Counted from the stretch's first letter, positions 18,202-29,084 are shown. The stretch is DNA of 64,000 nt from PALSA-693 sp963729695 (GCA_963729695.1 CAVSOT010000007.1:1606167-1670166), one strand, 5' to 3'. Notes: generated by a model from the letters alone, not told the origin. Numbers and translations: made by a program.

Positions 18202-18704
18202 CGGGGAACCCCACCGACGCCGGGCTCCCCCACTTGCGCCCCGCCGCAGACGAGGACGCCTGGGCGTTGATCGCCCTGGTCGGGGCCTGCTGGTCCGAGT
18301 ATCCGGGGTGCGTCATGGACGTCCACGGCGAATGCCCCGACCTGCTCGCCCCGGCCAGCGCCTACGGCCGGCAAGGCGGCGAGTTCTGGGTAGCCGCCGA
18401 CGCGTGTGGGACCGTGGTGGCGAGCGTCGGCTGGCGACCCCTGCCCGAACGCGTAGTCGAGCTGGAGCGGCTCTACGTCAGCCCGAGGTGGCGACGCCGG
18501 GGTCTGGGCGTCCGCTTGGCGGACCTGGTCGAGCAGGCGGCGCGGGAACGCCAGGCCGCTCGGGTCGAGCTCTGGAGTGACACCCGCTTTGTCGACGCCC
18601 ACCGGTTGTACGAACGGATCGGCTTTGTCCCGACCGGCCAGGAGCGGGAGCTCTCCGATCTGAGCAGCACACGCGAGCGGGGCTACCGCAAGGTCCTCAG
18701 GTAA
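18198..18704 (+). CDS. GNAT-family N-acetyltransferase
   Basis: 168 residues from TTG at 18198, overlapping the cobO stop. GNAT core: VVASVGWRPLPERVVELERLYVSPRWRRRGLGVRLADLVEQAA, where RRRGLG is the acetyl-CoA pyrophosphate loop, and ARVELWSDTRFVDAHRLYERIGF at the end. Acetyl acceptor unknown. The overlap suggests co-transcription with cobO, but no link to corrinoid chemistry can be shown. The 3' end overlaps that of the convergent RidA gene by eight bases. Confidence 0.85.
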   Translation: MTGNPTDAGLPHLRPAADEDAWALIALVGACWSEYPGCVMDVHGECPDLLAPASAYGRQGGEFWVAADACGTVVASVGWRPLPERVVELERLYVSPRWRRRGLGVRLADLVEQAARERQAARVELWSDTRFVDAHRLYERIGFVPTGQERELSDLSSTRERGYRKVLR

Positions 18705-19095
18705 TCGGCCTCGACCGGACGACAGCCTCGGCTTCGACCTCGACCCGCCAGCGCGGGTCGAGCAGGGCGGCCACGATGACCATGGTGGCGGCCGGACGGA
18801 TGGTCCGGAAGATCTCGGCGTGAACCGCCCCCACCACGGCGGCGTCGTCGGGGGACGTCAGGTACATGCGGGTTCGCACCACGTCGGCCGCCTCGGCCCC
18901 GGTGTCGGCGAGGGCCGTCAGGATGATCTCGAAGCAGCGGCGGGCCTGCAGGCCGATGTCGGCGGGGCAGGAGCCGTCCGGCCAGACGGGCGCCGTACCT
19001 GACACGACGACGCGGTCTCCAGTTCGCACGGCGCGGCTGAACCCGATGGCTCCCTCGAACGGCGACTCCGAGCTGGCCCGGGTCCGGTCCGACAT
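18697..19095 (-). CDS. RidA/YjgF-family protein
   Basis: 132 residues from ATG at 19095. GAIGFSRAVRTGDRVVVSGTAPV, QARRCFEIILTALADTGAEAADVVRTRMYLTSP (with the Arg of the RidA active-site region) and RPAATMVIVAALLDPRWRVEVEAEAV are family features. RidA proteins hydrolyse reactive enamine/imine intermediates of PLP enzymes; many subfamilies have other roles. It lies four bases after the CocE-type hydrolase gene on the same strand, so the two likely share a transcript. Confidence 0.85.
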   Translation of the reverse strand: MSDRTRASSESPFEGAIGFSRAVRTGDRVVVSGTAPVWPDGSCPADIGLQARRCFEIILTALADTGAEAADVVRTRMYLTSPDDAAVVGAVHAEIFRTIRPAATMVIVAALLDPRWRVEVEAEAVVRSRPIT

Positions 19096-19099
19096 CCGC

Positions 19100-20737
19100 T
19101 CAGATCGGGCTGATCGGTAGGTCGATGCCCGAGGGATGGTCCGGGTCGTGAAACACCTCGATCTCGGAGGCGACCAGCGTGGCCGCCGTGGCCAGTCGCT
19201 CGCCTGTCCCCGGGTTACGGGCGAAAAGGGGATGGGCCCCACTCGAGACCTGGAGCCGCAGCCGATGGTCTTGGCGAAAGGTGATGGCCGTGGGCCACAT
19301 GTCGACGCGGATCCGACGACTCCCGTCCTGTCCGGGCCCGATGCTTCGAGGGTCGATCCGGAGGATGCCGTCGCTCACGTTGGTCGACCGGCCGACCGGG
19401 TCGACGTCGCACAGCCGGACGAAGACGTCGATGTTGGGTCGGCTAGAGCGCACCCAGATCTCGGCGGCCAGCGGGCCGGCCACCGTGAGATCGTGGCCGA
19501 GCGGTGCGGTCGTGTAGCAGAGCACGTCCGGGCGGGCTTCCCGGGTCAGCTGATCCCGACTCCCCGCGTTGGCGGGGTTCAGGGTGGCCCCACCCACCCC
19601 GGGCGTGGGATCGGAGGGGTCGTAGCGGTATGAGTCCGGCGGGGTCGGAGGCGCGGCGCCCGCCTCGAGGCGGCCGCCGGGCTGGAGCTGCCATCGCTGC
19701 ACGCGAGCCGCTGGCGGCCAGTCAGGTACGTCGACCCACCGATCACTCCCCATCACGTAGAGCCGGGCCAGGCCGGCCCAGGGCTCGGGCGGGTCGCCCC
19801 GGAGGTGGACGGAGAACCAGTCGAAGGCGTCCCGGACGGCCCACGCCGCACCCCGCGGGCTCTGGTGGGTCCAGGGTCCAATGGTGAGGCGGACCGGCCG
19901 GCCCTCGTCCCGGAGCCGGGTGTAGTCCCGGACCTGCTCGGCCAGGAAGATGTCATACCACCCGCCCACCAGGGACGCAGCGGGCACCCGGTCCAGTCGC
20001 TGCGAGAAGTCGACGGGATCCCACCACCCATCGCCCGGGAGCTCGTGGGCCAACCAGTCCTGGTAGTACGGAACCCGGTGGCCGACGGTCCGCACGTCGG
20101 CGTCTCGGAGCGGCAGGCACCGGAACGCCGGCGAGATGCGCTTGGTCGCTGACACCATCCGCCGGAATCGCTGCCTGAGGGCGAGCTCCTGTCCTTCGAC
20201 GAAATCGACCCACGACGCCCCGGTCTCGAGTGAGAACGAGCCGGACGGGTAGACGACCGCGTCGCGCACGGACGAAGCCGTGACCGACAGTGCCAGTGCC
20301 TTGAGGTAGTCCGGCGGGTCGGCGGCAACCGCCCACTGGGCGATCCCGAGATAGCTGGGGCCGAACATGCCGACCGATCCGGTGAACCAGGGCTGCGACG
20401 CCAACCAGTCGAGGGTGGCCAGGCCGTCGACGCGCTCATGATGAAACGGATCGAAGGTGCCGTCGGATCCGAACGTTCCCCGACAGCTCTGGATCACGAC
20501 CTGGTAACGGTGCGCCGCGAATATCCGTCCCAGAAACCCCAGCTGCTTGCGACCGTACGGAGATCGGACCAGCACGATCGGAGCCGACGCCACCGTGTCG
20601 GGAGCGAACCAGCGGTCCGCGAGCAAGATGGCGCCGTCGGGCATTTTGACTTCGAGGTCCCGCTCGACCACGACCGCGTGGCTCTCGGCCGCAGGCAGCC
20701 CAGCCGCTCGCGCCACCGCCCGGCTCACGATCGACAT
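19100..20737 (-). CDS. CocE/NonD-family alpha/beta hydrolase
   Basis: 545 residues. N-terminal alpha/beta-hydrolase domain with VEVKMPDGAILLADRW-like start (LEVKMPDGAILLADRW), VLVRSPYGRK, the nucleophile elbow GSVGMFGPSYLGIAQW (Ser near residue 126) and WYDIFLAEQVRDYTRL. The C-terminal half is the X-Pro dipeptidyl-peptidase (PepX_C) beta domain, with DVLCYTTAPLGHDLTVAGPLAAEIWVRSS and FRQDHRLRLQVSSGAHPLFARNPGTGE. Members hydrolyse esters, amides or acyl bonds; the substrate is not predictable. No signal peptide is evident. Confidence 0.85.
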   Translation of the reverse strand: MSIVSRAVARAAGLPAAESHAVVVERDLEVKMPDGAILLADRWFAPDTVASAPIVLVRSPYGRKQLGFLGRIFAAHRYQVVIQSCRGTFGSDGTFDPFHHERVDGLATLDWLASQPWFTGSVGMFGPSYLGIAQWAVAADPPDYLKALALSVTASSVRDAVVYPSGSFSLETGASWVDFVEGQELALRQRFRRMVSATKRISPAFRCLPLRDADVRTVGHRVPYYQDWLAHELPGDGWWDPVDFSQRLDRVPAASLVGGWYDIFLAEQVRDYTRLRDEGRPVRLTIGPWTHQSPRGAAWAVRDAFDWFSVHLRGDPPEPWAGLARLYVMGSDRWVDVPDWPPAARVQRWQLQPGGRLEAGAAPPTPPDSYRYDPSDPTPGVGGATLNPANAGSRDQLTREARPDVLCYTTAPLGHDLTVAGPLAAEIWVRSSRPNIDVFVRLCDVDPVGRSTNVSDGILRIDPRSIGPGQDGSRRIRVDMWPTAITFRQDHRLRLQVSSGAHPLFARNPGTGERLATAATLVASEIEVFHDPDHPSGIDLPISPI

Positions 20738-20844
20738 GGCACGTCCATAACCAGACGGTACCCGGCGTCACCCCGGTCAACGACCGCACCCGCGCACGCG
20801 GGCGAGGCCTCGTCGGAACGGTAGAGTCTCCTCGGTTCGCGGAT

Positions 20845-22071
20845 ATGGAAGGCCGCCTGAAATACGACGGCATCGATCACGGTGCCGGACCTGACCGCCT
20901 TGTGCGGTCCCTTTCGCTGGCCATATTCCTCCAGTGGCTCGGGGCCAGCGCCATCCTGCCCCTGCTGCCCTTGTACCTCCGGGACAAGGGTGGCTCCGAC
21001 AACCTCGTGGGAGCGGTGATGGCCGCCTATTTCGTGGCTGCTGTCCTGTTCCAATACCCCGCCGGCCGGCTGGCCGATCGAGCCGGCCGGCGCCCGGTCC
21101 TGGTCGGTGGCCTGGTGACCTACGCCGCCGCGACCGTGGGATTCGTCATCGGGCTCGGTCCGGTGGCCGACATCGGGCTGCGGGCGCTCCAGGGCTGTGG
21201 GGCCGGAGCAGCCGAGGTGGCGGCGCTGGCCATGGTGGCGGAGGCGGTGCCGCTCGAACGGCGAGGCCGGGCCTTCGGCTCGATCTATCGGGGGCAGCTC
21301 GGCGGGATGGCCGTCGGGCCCCTCGTGGGCAGCTTCATCGGGGTGGCGTCGATGAACTTGGTCTTCATCGGGGCCGCAGCGGTGTCGCTGGTCGCCTGTC
21401 TTTCCGTGGTCACGTCCTCCGAGCTAAACCGCTATGGGTGTCGGCCCGCCGAATCCGGTCCGGATCCGGGCCGCAGCTTTCCTCGCTTGGGACGGGCGGC
21501 CATCGGGGCTCTGCTCGCCGGGATCGCTCTCGGCCTCACCGTCGGCGTCTACGAGACCACCTGGACCCTGCTGCTGCACCAACGCGGCGCGGCCACCTGG
21601 CAGGTGGGCCTGTCATGGACGCTCTTTGCCCTGCCGTTCGCGCTGGCGGCCCGTCCAGGCGGTTGGATCGCAGATCATTTCGACCGCAGGGTCCTCGTCG
21701 TGGCCACGGTGCTCACCACCTTGGGGTTTTGCGCCACCTACCCGTTCTTGACCGAGATCGCCTGGCTGCTCGGCCTGGGCGCGGCCGAGGCGATAGGGGT
21801 GGCGATCGCCCTCCCGTCGATCCAGTCGCTGCTGACCCAGGACGCCGATCCGGCCGCCCTCGGGCGGGTCCAGGGCGCCTTCGCCACGGCCGAGACGGCG
21901 GCGATCGCGGTGGCCGCGGCCGCCAGCGGTGCGCTCTTCGGGGCGGCGGCCTGGGCGCCCTTCGTCAGTGCAGCCGTGCTCGGCGGCCTGCTGGTGGCCG
22001 TGCTCCCCATGGTCTGGGCGCCGGTCGCCGGCCGGGTGGCGCACGTGTCCGCGCCGTCTGCGTCGCCCTAG
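20845..22071 (+). CDS. MFS transporter
   Basis: 408 residues with about 12 hydrophobic segments. Motif A appears as GRLADRAGRRPVLVGG between helices 2 and 3, and a related WIADHFDRRVLVVA lies in the second half. A short cytoplasmic linker (SELNRYGCRPAESGPDPGRSFPRLGR) divides the two halves. Likely a drug or metabolite exporter of the 12-helix type. It is divergent from the hydrolase/RidA pair; substrate unknown. Confidence 0.85.
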   Translation: MEGRLKYDGIDHGAGPDRLVRSLSLAIFLQWLGASAILPLLPLYLRDKGGSDNLVGAVMAAYFVAAVLFQYPAGRLADRAGRRPVLVGGLVTYAAATVGFVIGLGPVADIGLRALQGCGAGAAEVAALAMVAEAVPLERRGRAFGSIYRGQLGGMAVGPLVGSFIGVASMNLVFIGAAAVSLVACLSVVTSSELNRYGCRPAESGPDPGRSFPRLGRAAIGALLAGIALGLTVGVYETTWTLLLHQRGAATWQVGLSWTLFALPFALAARPGGWIADHFDRRVLVVATVLTTLGFCATYPFLTEIAWLLGLGAAEAIGVAIALPSIQSLLTQDADPAALGRVQGAFATAETAAIAVAAAASGALFGAAAWAPFVSAAVLGGLLVAVLPMVWAPVAGRVAHVSAPSASP

Positions 22072-22286
22072 GCGCTATCCGTCACCGAGCGGGAACCCGG
22101 GAGCAGGGGTTTGTATCTCCCGCCGCGATGCGGGCTCTCTCAATGCGTTGAGGGGGTGTAGGTATGTTGGTCCAACCGCTGTCCCATCCATCAAGAGCTC
22201 GAGGGCGCCGCAAGCGATCTCCCGATTCGCGGCCGTTGCTGCGGTCCTCCGCTCGGCTGGCGGCCCTGCCGTCTGTCGACAGCTCG

Positions 22287-22445
22287 ATGGCCACGGTGAC
22301 GTGCTCCTCGAGCGACGACGGATCGCCGTTCGTGGTGTGCTGCACCCACTGCGGGATCGTGCGGGCCTACGGGATCCAGGACCACGCGGAGGCGATCCAA
22401 ATCCTGGTCCGGCACCGGTCCATGCACATGGCCGGTTTGTCGTAG
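22287..22445 (+). CDS. Small cysteine-containing protein, unknown
   Basis: 52 residues if read from ATG at 22287. The core is VVCCTHCGIVRAYGIQDHAEAIQILVRHRSMH, with a CCxxC cluster and two later His residues that could bind a metal. An earlier ATG at 22164 with a G-rich upstream stretch gives 93 residues, but the extra part looks like random translation of non-coding DNA. No family recognised; reported because the Cys/His core is compact and ends naturally before the tRNA gene. Confidence 0.4.
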   Translation: MATVTCSSSDDGSPFVVCCTHCGIVRAYGIQDHAEAIQILVRHRSMHMAGLS

Positions 22446-22489
22446 CCGGAACGGACCGTCGCTCACCACGTCACCCGGGGAGCATTCGG

Positions 22490-22563
22490 TGGGCGCTAGA
22501 GGACTCGAACCTCCGACCTCAGCCGTGTGAAGGCTGCGCTCTAACCAACTGAGCTAAGCGCCC
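22490..22563 (-). tRNA. tRNA-Val (anticodon CAC)
   Basis: Minus-strand cloverleaf of 74 nt: acceptor GGGCGCT/AGCGCCC, D arm GCTC-AGTTGGTTA-GAGC, anticodon stem CAGCC/GGCTG around TTCACAC (anticodon CAC), variable AGGTC, T arm GGAGG-TTCGAGT-CCTCT with one G-U pair, discriminator A. CC follows but the terminal A is not encoded. Confidence 0.95.
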
Positions 22564-22835
22564 GAAAGCGCCCCTGACCAGCGGAAATGGTCCGGTTGTC
22601 CCGCGACGGGGGTTCTGGCACCGCTGGCCGAACGGCCCCTCACCATACCGCGTGCTCGGTGGCCCCGTCTCGGACCCCGCAGGCATTCGGTGGGTCGAGC
22701 CCCGACGGGGCCGGACGCTCCGAATTGCACCCCTGCACGCTGCTCCTATCGCCTATTCTGGCCGGCACGGCAAGGGCCAGTGGCGTCCCTTCACGAGCGA
22801 ACCAGTCGGACACACGTTCCCCGGAAGGACGCGCA

Positions 22836-25800
22836 ATGGGTTCAAACCCGCCCATAGGTCTCTACCGCCCCGAGTTCGAACACGACGCGTGCGGGGTCTC
22901 CTTCGTCGTGGACATGCACGGCCGGCGGCGGCACGAGATCGTCCGGATGGGACTCGACAGCCTTTGCCACCTCGAGCACCGGGGCGCGTCGGGAGCGGAG
23001 GTCAACACCGGCGACGGGGCCGGCATCCTCCTGCAAATCCCCGACCGCTTCTACCGGGCCGTGGCCGGTATCGACCTGCCCGAACTGGGGGCCTATGCCA
23101 CAGGCATCGCCTTTCTTCCCGCCGACGCCGCCGCCGCCGGTGCGGCCCGGACGCGCATCGAGGAGCTGGCGCGCCACGAGCAGCTGTTGGTCATCGGGTG
23201 GAGAGAGGTGCCCACCGATCCCTCGCCGATCGGGAGCATTGCCCGCGGCGCCATGCCGTCCTTCCATCAGGTGTTCGTCGCCGGGGGGCCGACCCTCGAT
23301 TCGCAGCCTCGCGACCTGGACCTGGAACGGCGGGTTTACATCCTGCGCAAGCGCATCGAACACGAGCTCAATGGCATCTACTTCCCCTCACTGTCGGCGC
23401 GGACCGTGATCTACAAAGGAATGCTGACGGCGCCGCAGGTGCAGGCCTTTTTCCCGGACCTCGATGACGAGCGTCTGGACAGCGCCCTGGCCCTGGTCCA
23501 TTCCCGCTTTTCCACCAATACCTTCCCGAGCTGGCCTCTCGCCCACCCGTACCGTTACCTGGCCCACAACGGTGAGATCAACACCCTGCAAGGCAACCGC
23601 AACTGGATGCGCGCCCGGGAGGCGCTGCTCGCCAGTGACCTGTTCCCGGGCGACCTGGAGCGGATCTTCCCGATCATCACGCCCGGAGCCAGCGACTCGG
23701 CCAGCTTCGACGAGGTGCTCGAGCTGGTCCACCTCGGTGGCCGTTCGCTCCCGCACGCAGTGCTGATGATGATCCCGGAGGCGTGGGAGCAGCACCGCCA
23801 TATGGACCCGGCCCGGCGGGCCTTCTACCGGTTCCACGCCGCCGTCATGGAGCCTTGGGACGGCCCGGCCTCGATCGCCTTCACCGACGGCACCGTCATC
23901 GGGGCCGTTCTCGATCGCAACGGGCTGCGGCCCAGCCGCTACTGGGTCACCGATGACGGGCTGGTCGTCATGGCCTCAGAGGTGGGAGTTCTCGACATCG
24001 AGCCGGGACGGGTCGTGCAGCGAGGGCGACTGCAGCCGGGCCGCATGTTCCTCGTCGACACCGCTCAGGGCCGCATCGTCGCTGACGACGAGATCAAGGC
24101 CACCCTGGCCGCCGAGCACCCGTACGCGGACTGGCTGGCGAAAAAGCAGATCTATTTCGACGACCTGCCGCCCCGCTTCACGCTGACGCCCCAGCACGCG
24201 TCGATCGTCGCCCACCAACGGCTCTTCGGGTACACCGCGGAGGAACTCAAGGTCCTCCTCGGTCCCATGGCCAAGGCCGGCGCCGAACCGCTGGGATCGA
24301 TGGGCACCGACACGCCTTTAGCCGTGCTCTCGGATCGGCCCCGGATGCTGTACGACTATTTCCAGCAGCTGTTCGCTCAGGTGACCAACCCGCCGCTCGA
24401 CGCCATCCGGGAAGAGCTGGTCACGTCGTTGTCAGGCAGCATCGGGCCGGAGCGAAACCTGCTCGCCCCCGAGCCGGACAGCTGCAACCAGATCGTCATG
24501 CCCCGGCCGCTGCTGACCAACGAGGAGCTGGCGAAGCTCCTGTACATCAACGAGGACGGCACCCAACCGGGCTGGCGCGCCTTCGCCGTTGACGGTCTCT
24601 TTCCCGTCAAGTCGGCCCAGCCGGGCCAGGCCTTGCGCCGGGCGATCGACGAGGTGTGTCAAAAGGTCGATGTCGCCGTGGCGGACGGGGCGAAAGTGAT
24701 CGTCCTTTCCGACCGTCATTCTTCGGGCGAGCTGGCGCCGATCCCGGCCCTGCTCCTCGTCGAGCGCGGTACACCACCATCTGATCCACAACAAGACCAG
24801 GACACGCGTCGGTCTCGTCATCGAGACGGGGGAAGCGCGCGAGGTGCACCACATGGCGCTGCTGCTCGGATACGGGGCCGCCGCCATCAACCCCTATCTG
24901 GCCTTCGACACCATCACCGATCTCATCGAGGACGGCATCCTCACCGGGGTGACGCCCCGGCACGCCATCCACAACTACGTCAAGGGATGCGGGAAGAGCG
25001 TGCTCAAGATCATGTCCAAGATGGGCATCTCGACCGTGGCGTCCTACACCGGGGCCCAGGTGTTCGAGGCCATCGGACTGGCTTCCGACGTGGTGGATGA
25101 GTACTTCACCGGCACCGTCAGCCGCATCGGTGGTATCGGTCTCGACGAGATCGCCGCCGAGGTGCTCGTCCGGCACGAGCGGGCCTATCCCGCTCGCCCG
25201 AGCGAGCTGGCCCACCGGGATCTCGACGCCGGGGGCGAGTACCAGTGGCGCCGGGAAGGCGAGTTCCACCTCTTCAACCCCACCACCGTCCACAAGCTGC
25301 AGCACGCCACCCGGACCAGGCGGTACGACATCTTCAAGCAGTACACGCAAGCCGTCGACGATCAGTCAGCCCACATCGGGACCCTGCGTGGCCTGTTCCG
25401 GGTTCGGACCGCGGCCGAGCTCGGCCGGGAGCCGATCCCGATCGACGAAGTGGAGCCCGTGGCCTCGATCGTGCGGCGTTTCTCGACGGGCGCCATGTCG
25501 TACGGCTCCATCTCCGCCGAAGCCCACGAGACGCTGGCCATCGCCATGAACCGGATCGGGGGCCGGTCGAACACGGGCGAGGGCGGCGAGGATGCCGATC
25601 GCTTTGTCCCCGATCCCAACGGGGATCTGCGCCGCAGCGCCATCAAGCAGGTGGCCTCCGGGCGTTTCGGCGTGACGAGCGAATACCTGGTGAACGCCGA
25701 CGACCTGCAGATCAAGATGGCCCAGGGGGCCAAGCCCGGCGAGGGCGGCCAGCTACCGGGCCACAAGGTGTATCCGTGGATCGCCAAAACCCGCTACTCC

Positions 25801-27402
25801 ACGCCGGGAGTCGGGCTGATCTCCCCGCCCCCCCATCACGACATCTACTCCATCGAAGACTTGGCCCAGCTCATCTATGACCTCAAGAACGCCAACGACG
25901 CGGCGCGCATTCACGTCAAGCTGGTCGCCGAGGTCGGGGTCGGGACGGTGGCGGCCGGCGTGTCCAAAGCCCACGCTGACGTGGTGCTCATCTCGGGTCA
26001 CGATGGTGGGACCGGCGCCTCACCGCTGAACTCCATCAAGCACGCCGGCGCCCCATGGGAGCTGGGCCTGGCCGAGACCCAGCAGACCCTGATGCGCAAC
26101 CGCTTGCGCGACCGCATCGTGGTGCAAGTCGACGGCCAGCTGAAGACCGGACGGGACGTGATGATCGCCGCCCTCCTCGGCGCGGAGGAGTACGGCTTTG
26201 CCAGCGCCCCGCTTGTGGTCAGCGGCTGCATCATGATGCGCGTCTGCCACCTGGACACCTGCCCGGTGGGCATCGCCACGCAAAACCCGGAGCTACGCAA
26301 GCGCTTCACCGGTCGGCCCGAGTTCGTGGTCAACTTCTTCGAGTACATCGCCGAGGAGGTCCGGGAGCAGCTGGCCGCGATGGGTGTGCGATCCCTCGAC
26401 GAGGTCATCGGTCATCCTGAGCTGATCGACATCACCGAAGCGGTAGGCCATTGGAAGGCCCATGGGCTTGACCTCTCCCCCATCCTCGAGGTGCCCGACG
26501 CGCCCCTTTCCGAGGCCCGCCACTGCGTACGCCCCCAGGATCACGGCCTGGAGCGGGCGCTCGACCGCACGCTGATCGCCAGCTGCCGGTCGGCCCTGGA
26601 GGACGCCGCTCCGGTGCGGTTGTCGATGCCGGTGCGCAACGGCAACCGCACCGTCGGGACCCTGCTCGGCGCCGAGGTGACCCGCCGCTACGGCGGCGCC
26701 GGCCTGCCCGAGGGCACCATCGATATTTCCTTCACCGGGTCTGCCGGTCAGAGCTTCGGCGCCTTCCTTCCCCGCGGCATCACCCTCCGCCTCGAGGGTG
26801 ACGCCAATGACTACCTCGGCAAGGGCCTCTCGGGCGGGCGGCTGGTGGTGCGCCCCTCCTTGGCTGCTCCGGAGGGCTTCGTTGCCGAAGAACACATCAT
26901 CGCCGGCAACGTGATCCTGTACGGCGCCACCGGAGGCGAAGCCCTGATCCGGGGCGTCGTCGGCGAGCGCTTCGCGGTTCGCAACTCCGGCGCGGTAGCG
27001 GTCGTGGAGGGCGTCGGCGACCACGGGTGCGAGTACATGACCGGAGGGCGGGTCGTGGTCCTCGGCCCGACGGGCCGAAACTTCGGAGCTGGCATGTCGG
27101 GTGGGGTGGCATTCGTGTGGGACCCGACCGGCGGCTTCCCGGCGCTCCTCAACCCGGAGATGGTCGACCTCGAGGACTGCGACGACGAGGATGCGACCTG
27201 GCTGCAGGAGCTGTTGACCCGCCATGGCGAGGAGACCGGCTCCGCGGTGGCCACCCGCATCCTGGCCGGTTGGCCCCGGGCGGTGACCCGGTTCGTGAAG
27301 GTGATGCCGCGGGACTACAAGCGGGTGCTCGAAGCCATGCGGGCGGCAGAGCAGTCCGGCCGGCCGGCCGAGGAAGCCATCATGGCCGCGGCCCATGGGT
27401 AA
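22836..27402 (+). CDS. gltB: Glutamate synthase large subunit, frameshifted near 24762
   Basis: NADPH-dependent GOGAT alpha subunit: makes two glutamates from glutamine and 2-oxoglutarate. ATG at 22836 after a GGAAGGA ribosome site. Near the N-terminus DACGVSFVVDMHG gives the Cys that becomes the amidotransferase nucleophile after propeptide removal. Then the central domain, the FMN-binding synthase domain (GGRSNTGEGGEDADRF, LVAEVGVGTVAAGVSKAHAD, SGHDGGTGASPLNSIKHAG), the 3Fe-4S cysteines in SGCIMMRVCHLDTCPVG, and the beta-helix GXGXG domain. The frame breaks after PIPALLLV; the next residues SAVHHHLIHNKTRTRVGLVIETGEAREVHH are one base later, so one extra base lies near 24762. About 1521 residues when repaired, the normal size. 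Confidence 0.93.
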
Positions 27403-28951
27403 AATCACCGGCTTCCTCGAGTCCGGACGCGAGCTCCCGGCCCGGCGGCCGGTGCCCGTCCGGCTCCGGGACTGGAGGGAGGTCTACGAGCCGTTCCCCA
27501 CCGAGCGGCTGCGCACCCAGGCGTCGCGGTGCATGGACTGCGGGATCCCGTTCTGCAACGACGGCTGCCCCCTCGGAAACCTGATCCCGGACTGGAACGA
27601 CCTCGTCTTTCGGGACCACTGGCACGCCGCCATCGAGCGCCTCCACGCCACCAACAACTTTCCCGAGTTCACCGGACGGCTCTGCCCGGCACCCTGCGAG
27701 TCGGCCTGCGTCCTCGGGATCAACTCCGATCCGGTCACGATCAAGCAGGTCGAGGTCACCATCATCGACCGGGCCTGGGAAGAGGGATGGGTGACGCCCG
27801 TCCTGCCGTCCCGCCAGACCGGGCGCCGGGTTGCCGTAGTGGGGTCCGGCCCGGCCGGACTGGCCGCGGCCCAGCAGCTGACACGCGCCGGCCACACGGT
27901 GGCGGTGTACGAGCGCGACGACCAGCCGGGCGGGCTCCTCCGGTATGGGATCCCCGAGTTCAAGCTGGAGAAGCGCTTCCTTGATCGCCGGCTCGAACAG
28001 ATGCGGGCCGAAGGAACGACGTTCGTCTGCAACGTCAACGTCGGGGCGGCAGCGGTCGCCGCCGGCGCCGGCGTCGGCGACGGTTCGGCGGGGGTGGCGG
28101 CAGAAGTTGCTGGCGCTTCGGCGGGGGTGGCGGCAGAAGTTGCTGGCGCTTTGTCGGGGGCGGCCGCCGACATCCGGGTCTCCCATGACGCCGTCGTCCT
28201 GGCGGTGGGCGCCACCGTGCCCCGCGACCTCGTCGTCCCCGGTCGCGAGCTCCAGGGGATCCACCAGGCCATGGAGTTCCTGCCCCTGGCCAACCGGGTG
28301 GTGTCGTCGGATGACCCGCCGCACTCGTCTCCCATCAGCGCGGCCGGCAAGCGGGTCGTGATCATCGGGGGCGGCGACACCGGGGCCGACTGCCTCGGCA
28401 CCGTGCACCGCCAGGGAGCCCTCTCGGTGCACCAGTTCGAAATCATGCCCCGGCCCCCGGACGACCGGGATCCGTCGACGCCGTGGCCCACGTGGCCATT
28501 GATGTTCCGGACCTCCTCGGCCCACGAGGAGGGTGGAGAACGGGTCTTCTCGGTCAACACCATGGAGTTCCTCGGCGACGACGCAGGTCAGCTCCGGAGC
28601 CTCCGCGGGTGCGAGGTGGAGATGGCCGTCGTCGACGGGCGGCCCCGCTTCGAGCCGGTGGCCAAGACCGAGTTCGAGCTGCCATGCGAGCTGGTCCTCC
28701 TGGCCCTCGGGTTTTCCGGGCCGGAGCCGGCGCTGGCCGACGCCTTCGGGGCGTCGCTCACGCCACGCGGCGCCATTGCCCGTTCCCCGTCGTATGAGAC
28801 CTCCACGCCGGGTGTTTTCGTCTGCGGTGACGCCGGCCGGGGGCAGAGTTTGATCGTGTGGGCCATTGCGGAGGGTCGTTCGGCTGCCGCAGCCGTCGAC
28901 CGGTACCTGGCGGGGGAGACGCTGCTGCCCTCGCCGCTCCCTGTCGCCTAG
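27395..28951 (+). CDS. gltD: Glutamate synthase small subunit, with an Ala/Gly-rich insert
   Basis: 518 residues; ATG overlaps the end of gltB. N-terminal 4Fe-4S cysteines in CMDCGIPFCNDGCPLGN and CPAPCESACVLG, FAD motif VVGSGPAGLAAAQQL, NADPH motif VIIGGGDTGADCLGT, and the C-terminal FVCGDAGRGQSLIVWAIAEGR. It takes electrons from NADPH and feeds GltB. Unusual: residues about 215-258 hold an Ala/Val/Gly-rich insert with two identical 33-bp units, placed where homologues run straight from the first FAD half (FVCNVNVG) to the DAVVLAVGA strand. The insert keeps frame, so the enzyme may tolerate it as a surface loop. Confidence 0.93.
   Translation: MGKITGFLESGRELPARRPVPVRLRDWREVYEPFPTERLRTQASRCMDCGIPFCNDGCPLGNLIPDWNDLVFRDHWHAAIERLHATNNFPEFTGRLCPAPCESACVLGINSDPVTIKQVEVTIIDRAWEEGWVTPVLPSRQTGRRVAVVGSGPAGLAAAQQLTRAGHTVAVYERDDQPGGLLRYGIPEFKLEKRFLDRRLEQMRAEGTTFVCNVNVGAAAVAAGAGVGDGSAGVAAEVAGASAGVAAEVAGALSGAAADIRVSHDAVVLAVGATVPRDLVVPGRELQGIHQAMEFLPLANRVVSSDDPPHSSPISAAGKRVVIIGGGDTGADCLGTVHRQGALSVHQFEIMPRPPDDRDPSTPWPTWPLMFRTSSAHEEGGERVFSVNTMEFLGDDAGQLRSLRGCEVEMAVVDGRPRFEPVAKTEFELPCELVLLALGFSGPEPALADAFGASLTPRGAIARSPSYETSTPGVFVCGDAGRGQSLIVWAIAEGRSAAAAVDRYLAGETLLPSPLPVA
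28088..28153 (+). repeat. Two 33-bp in-frame repeats inside gltD
   Basis: Two near-identical 33-bp units encode AGVAAEVAGAS and AGVAAEVAGAL. Related Ala/Gly sequence flanks them on both sides, suggesting an older expansion. Confidence 0.9.
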
Positions 28952-29084
28952 CAACGGGTCCGGGAGCCCCGGGTCGCCCGCCCCGGCGGCGGGGGCGGCC
29001 GCTTCCTAGGTGGCCGGTGGTCCCTCGGTAGCCGGTAGTCCCCTGGGTAGCCGGTGGGTCTCCTCCATGGCCGGCCACCACGTC
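28952..29084. other. Intergenic, degenerate repeat lead-in
   Basis: No gene. Contains decayed relatives of the following repeat (GTGGCCGGTGG, GTAGCCGGTAG, GTAGCCGGTGG), so the array probably once began earlier. No promoter or terminator could be picked with confidence. Confidence 0.5.

Noticed and set aside
22164..22286. N-terminal extension of the small Cys protein
   Set aside because: Arg/Ser-rich, no conserved look; the later ATG gives a compact Cys/His core.
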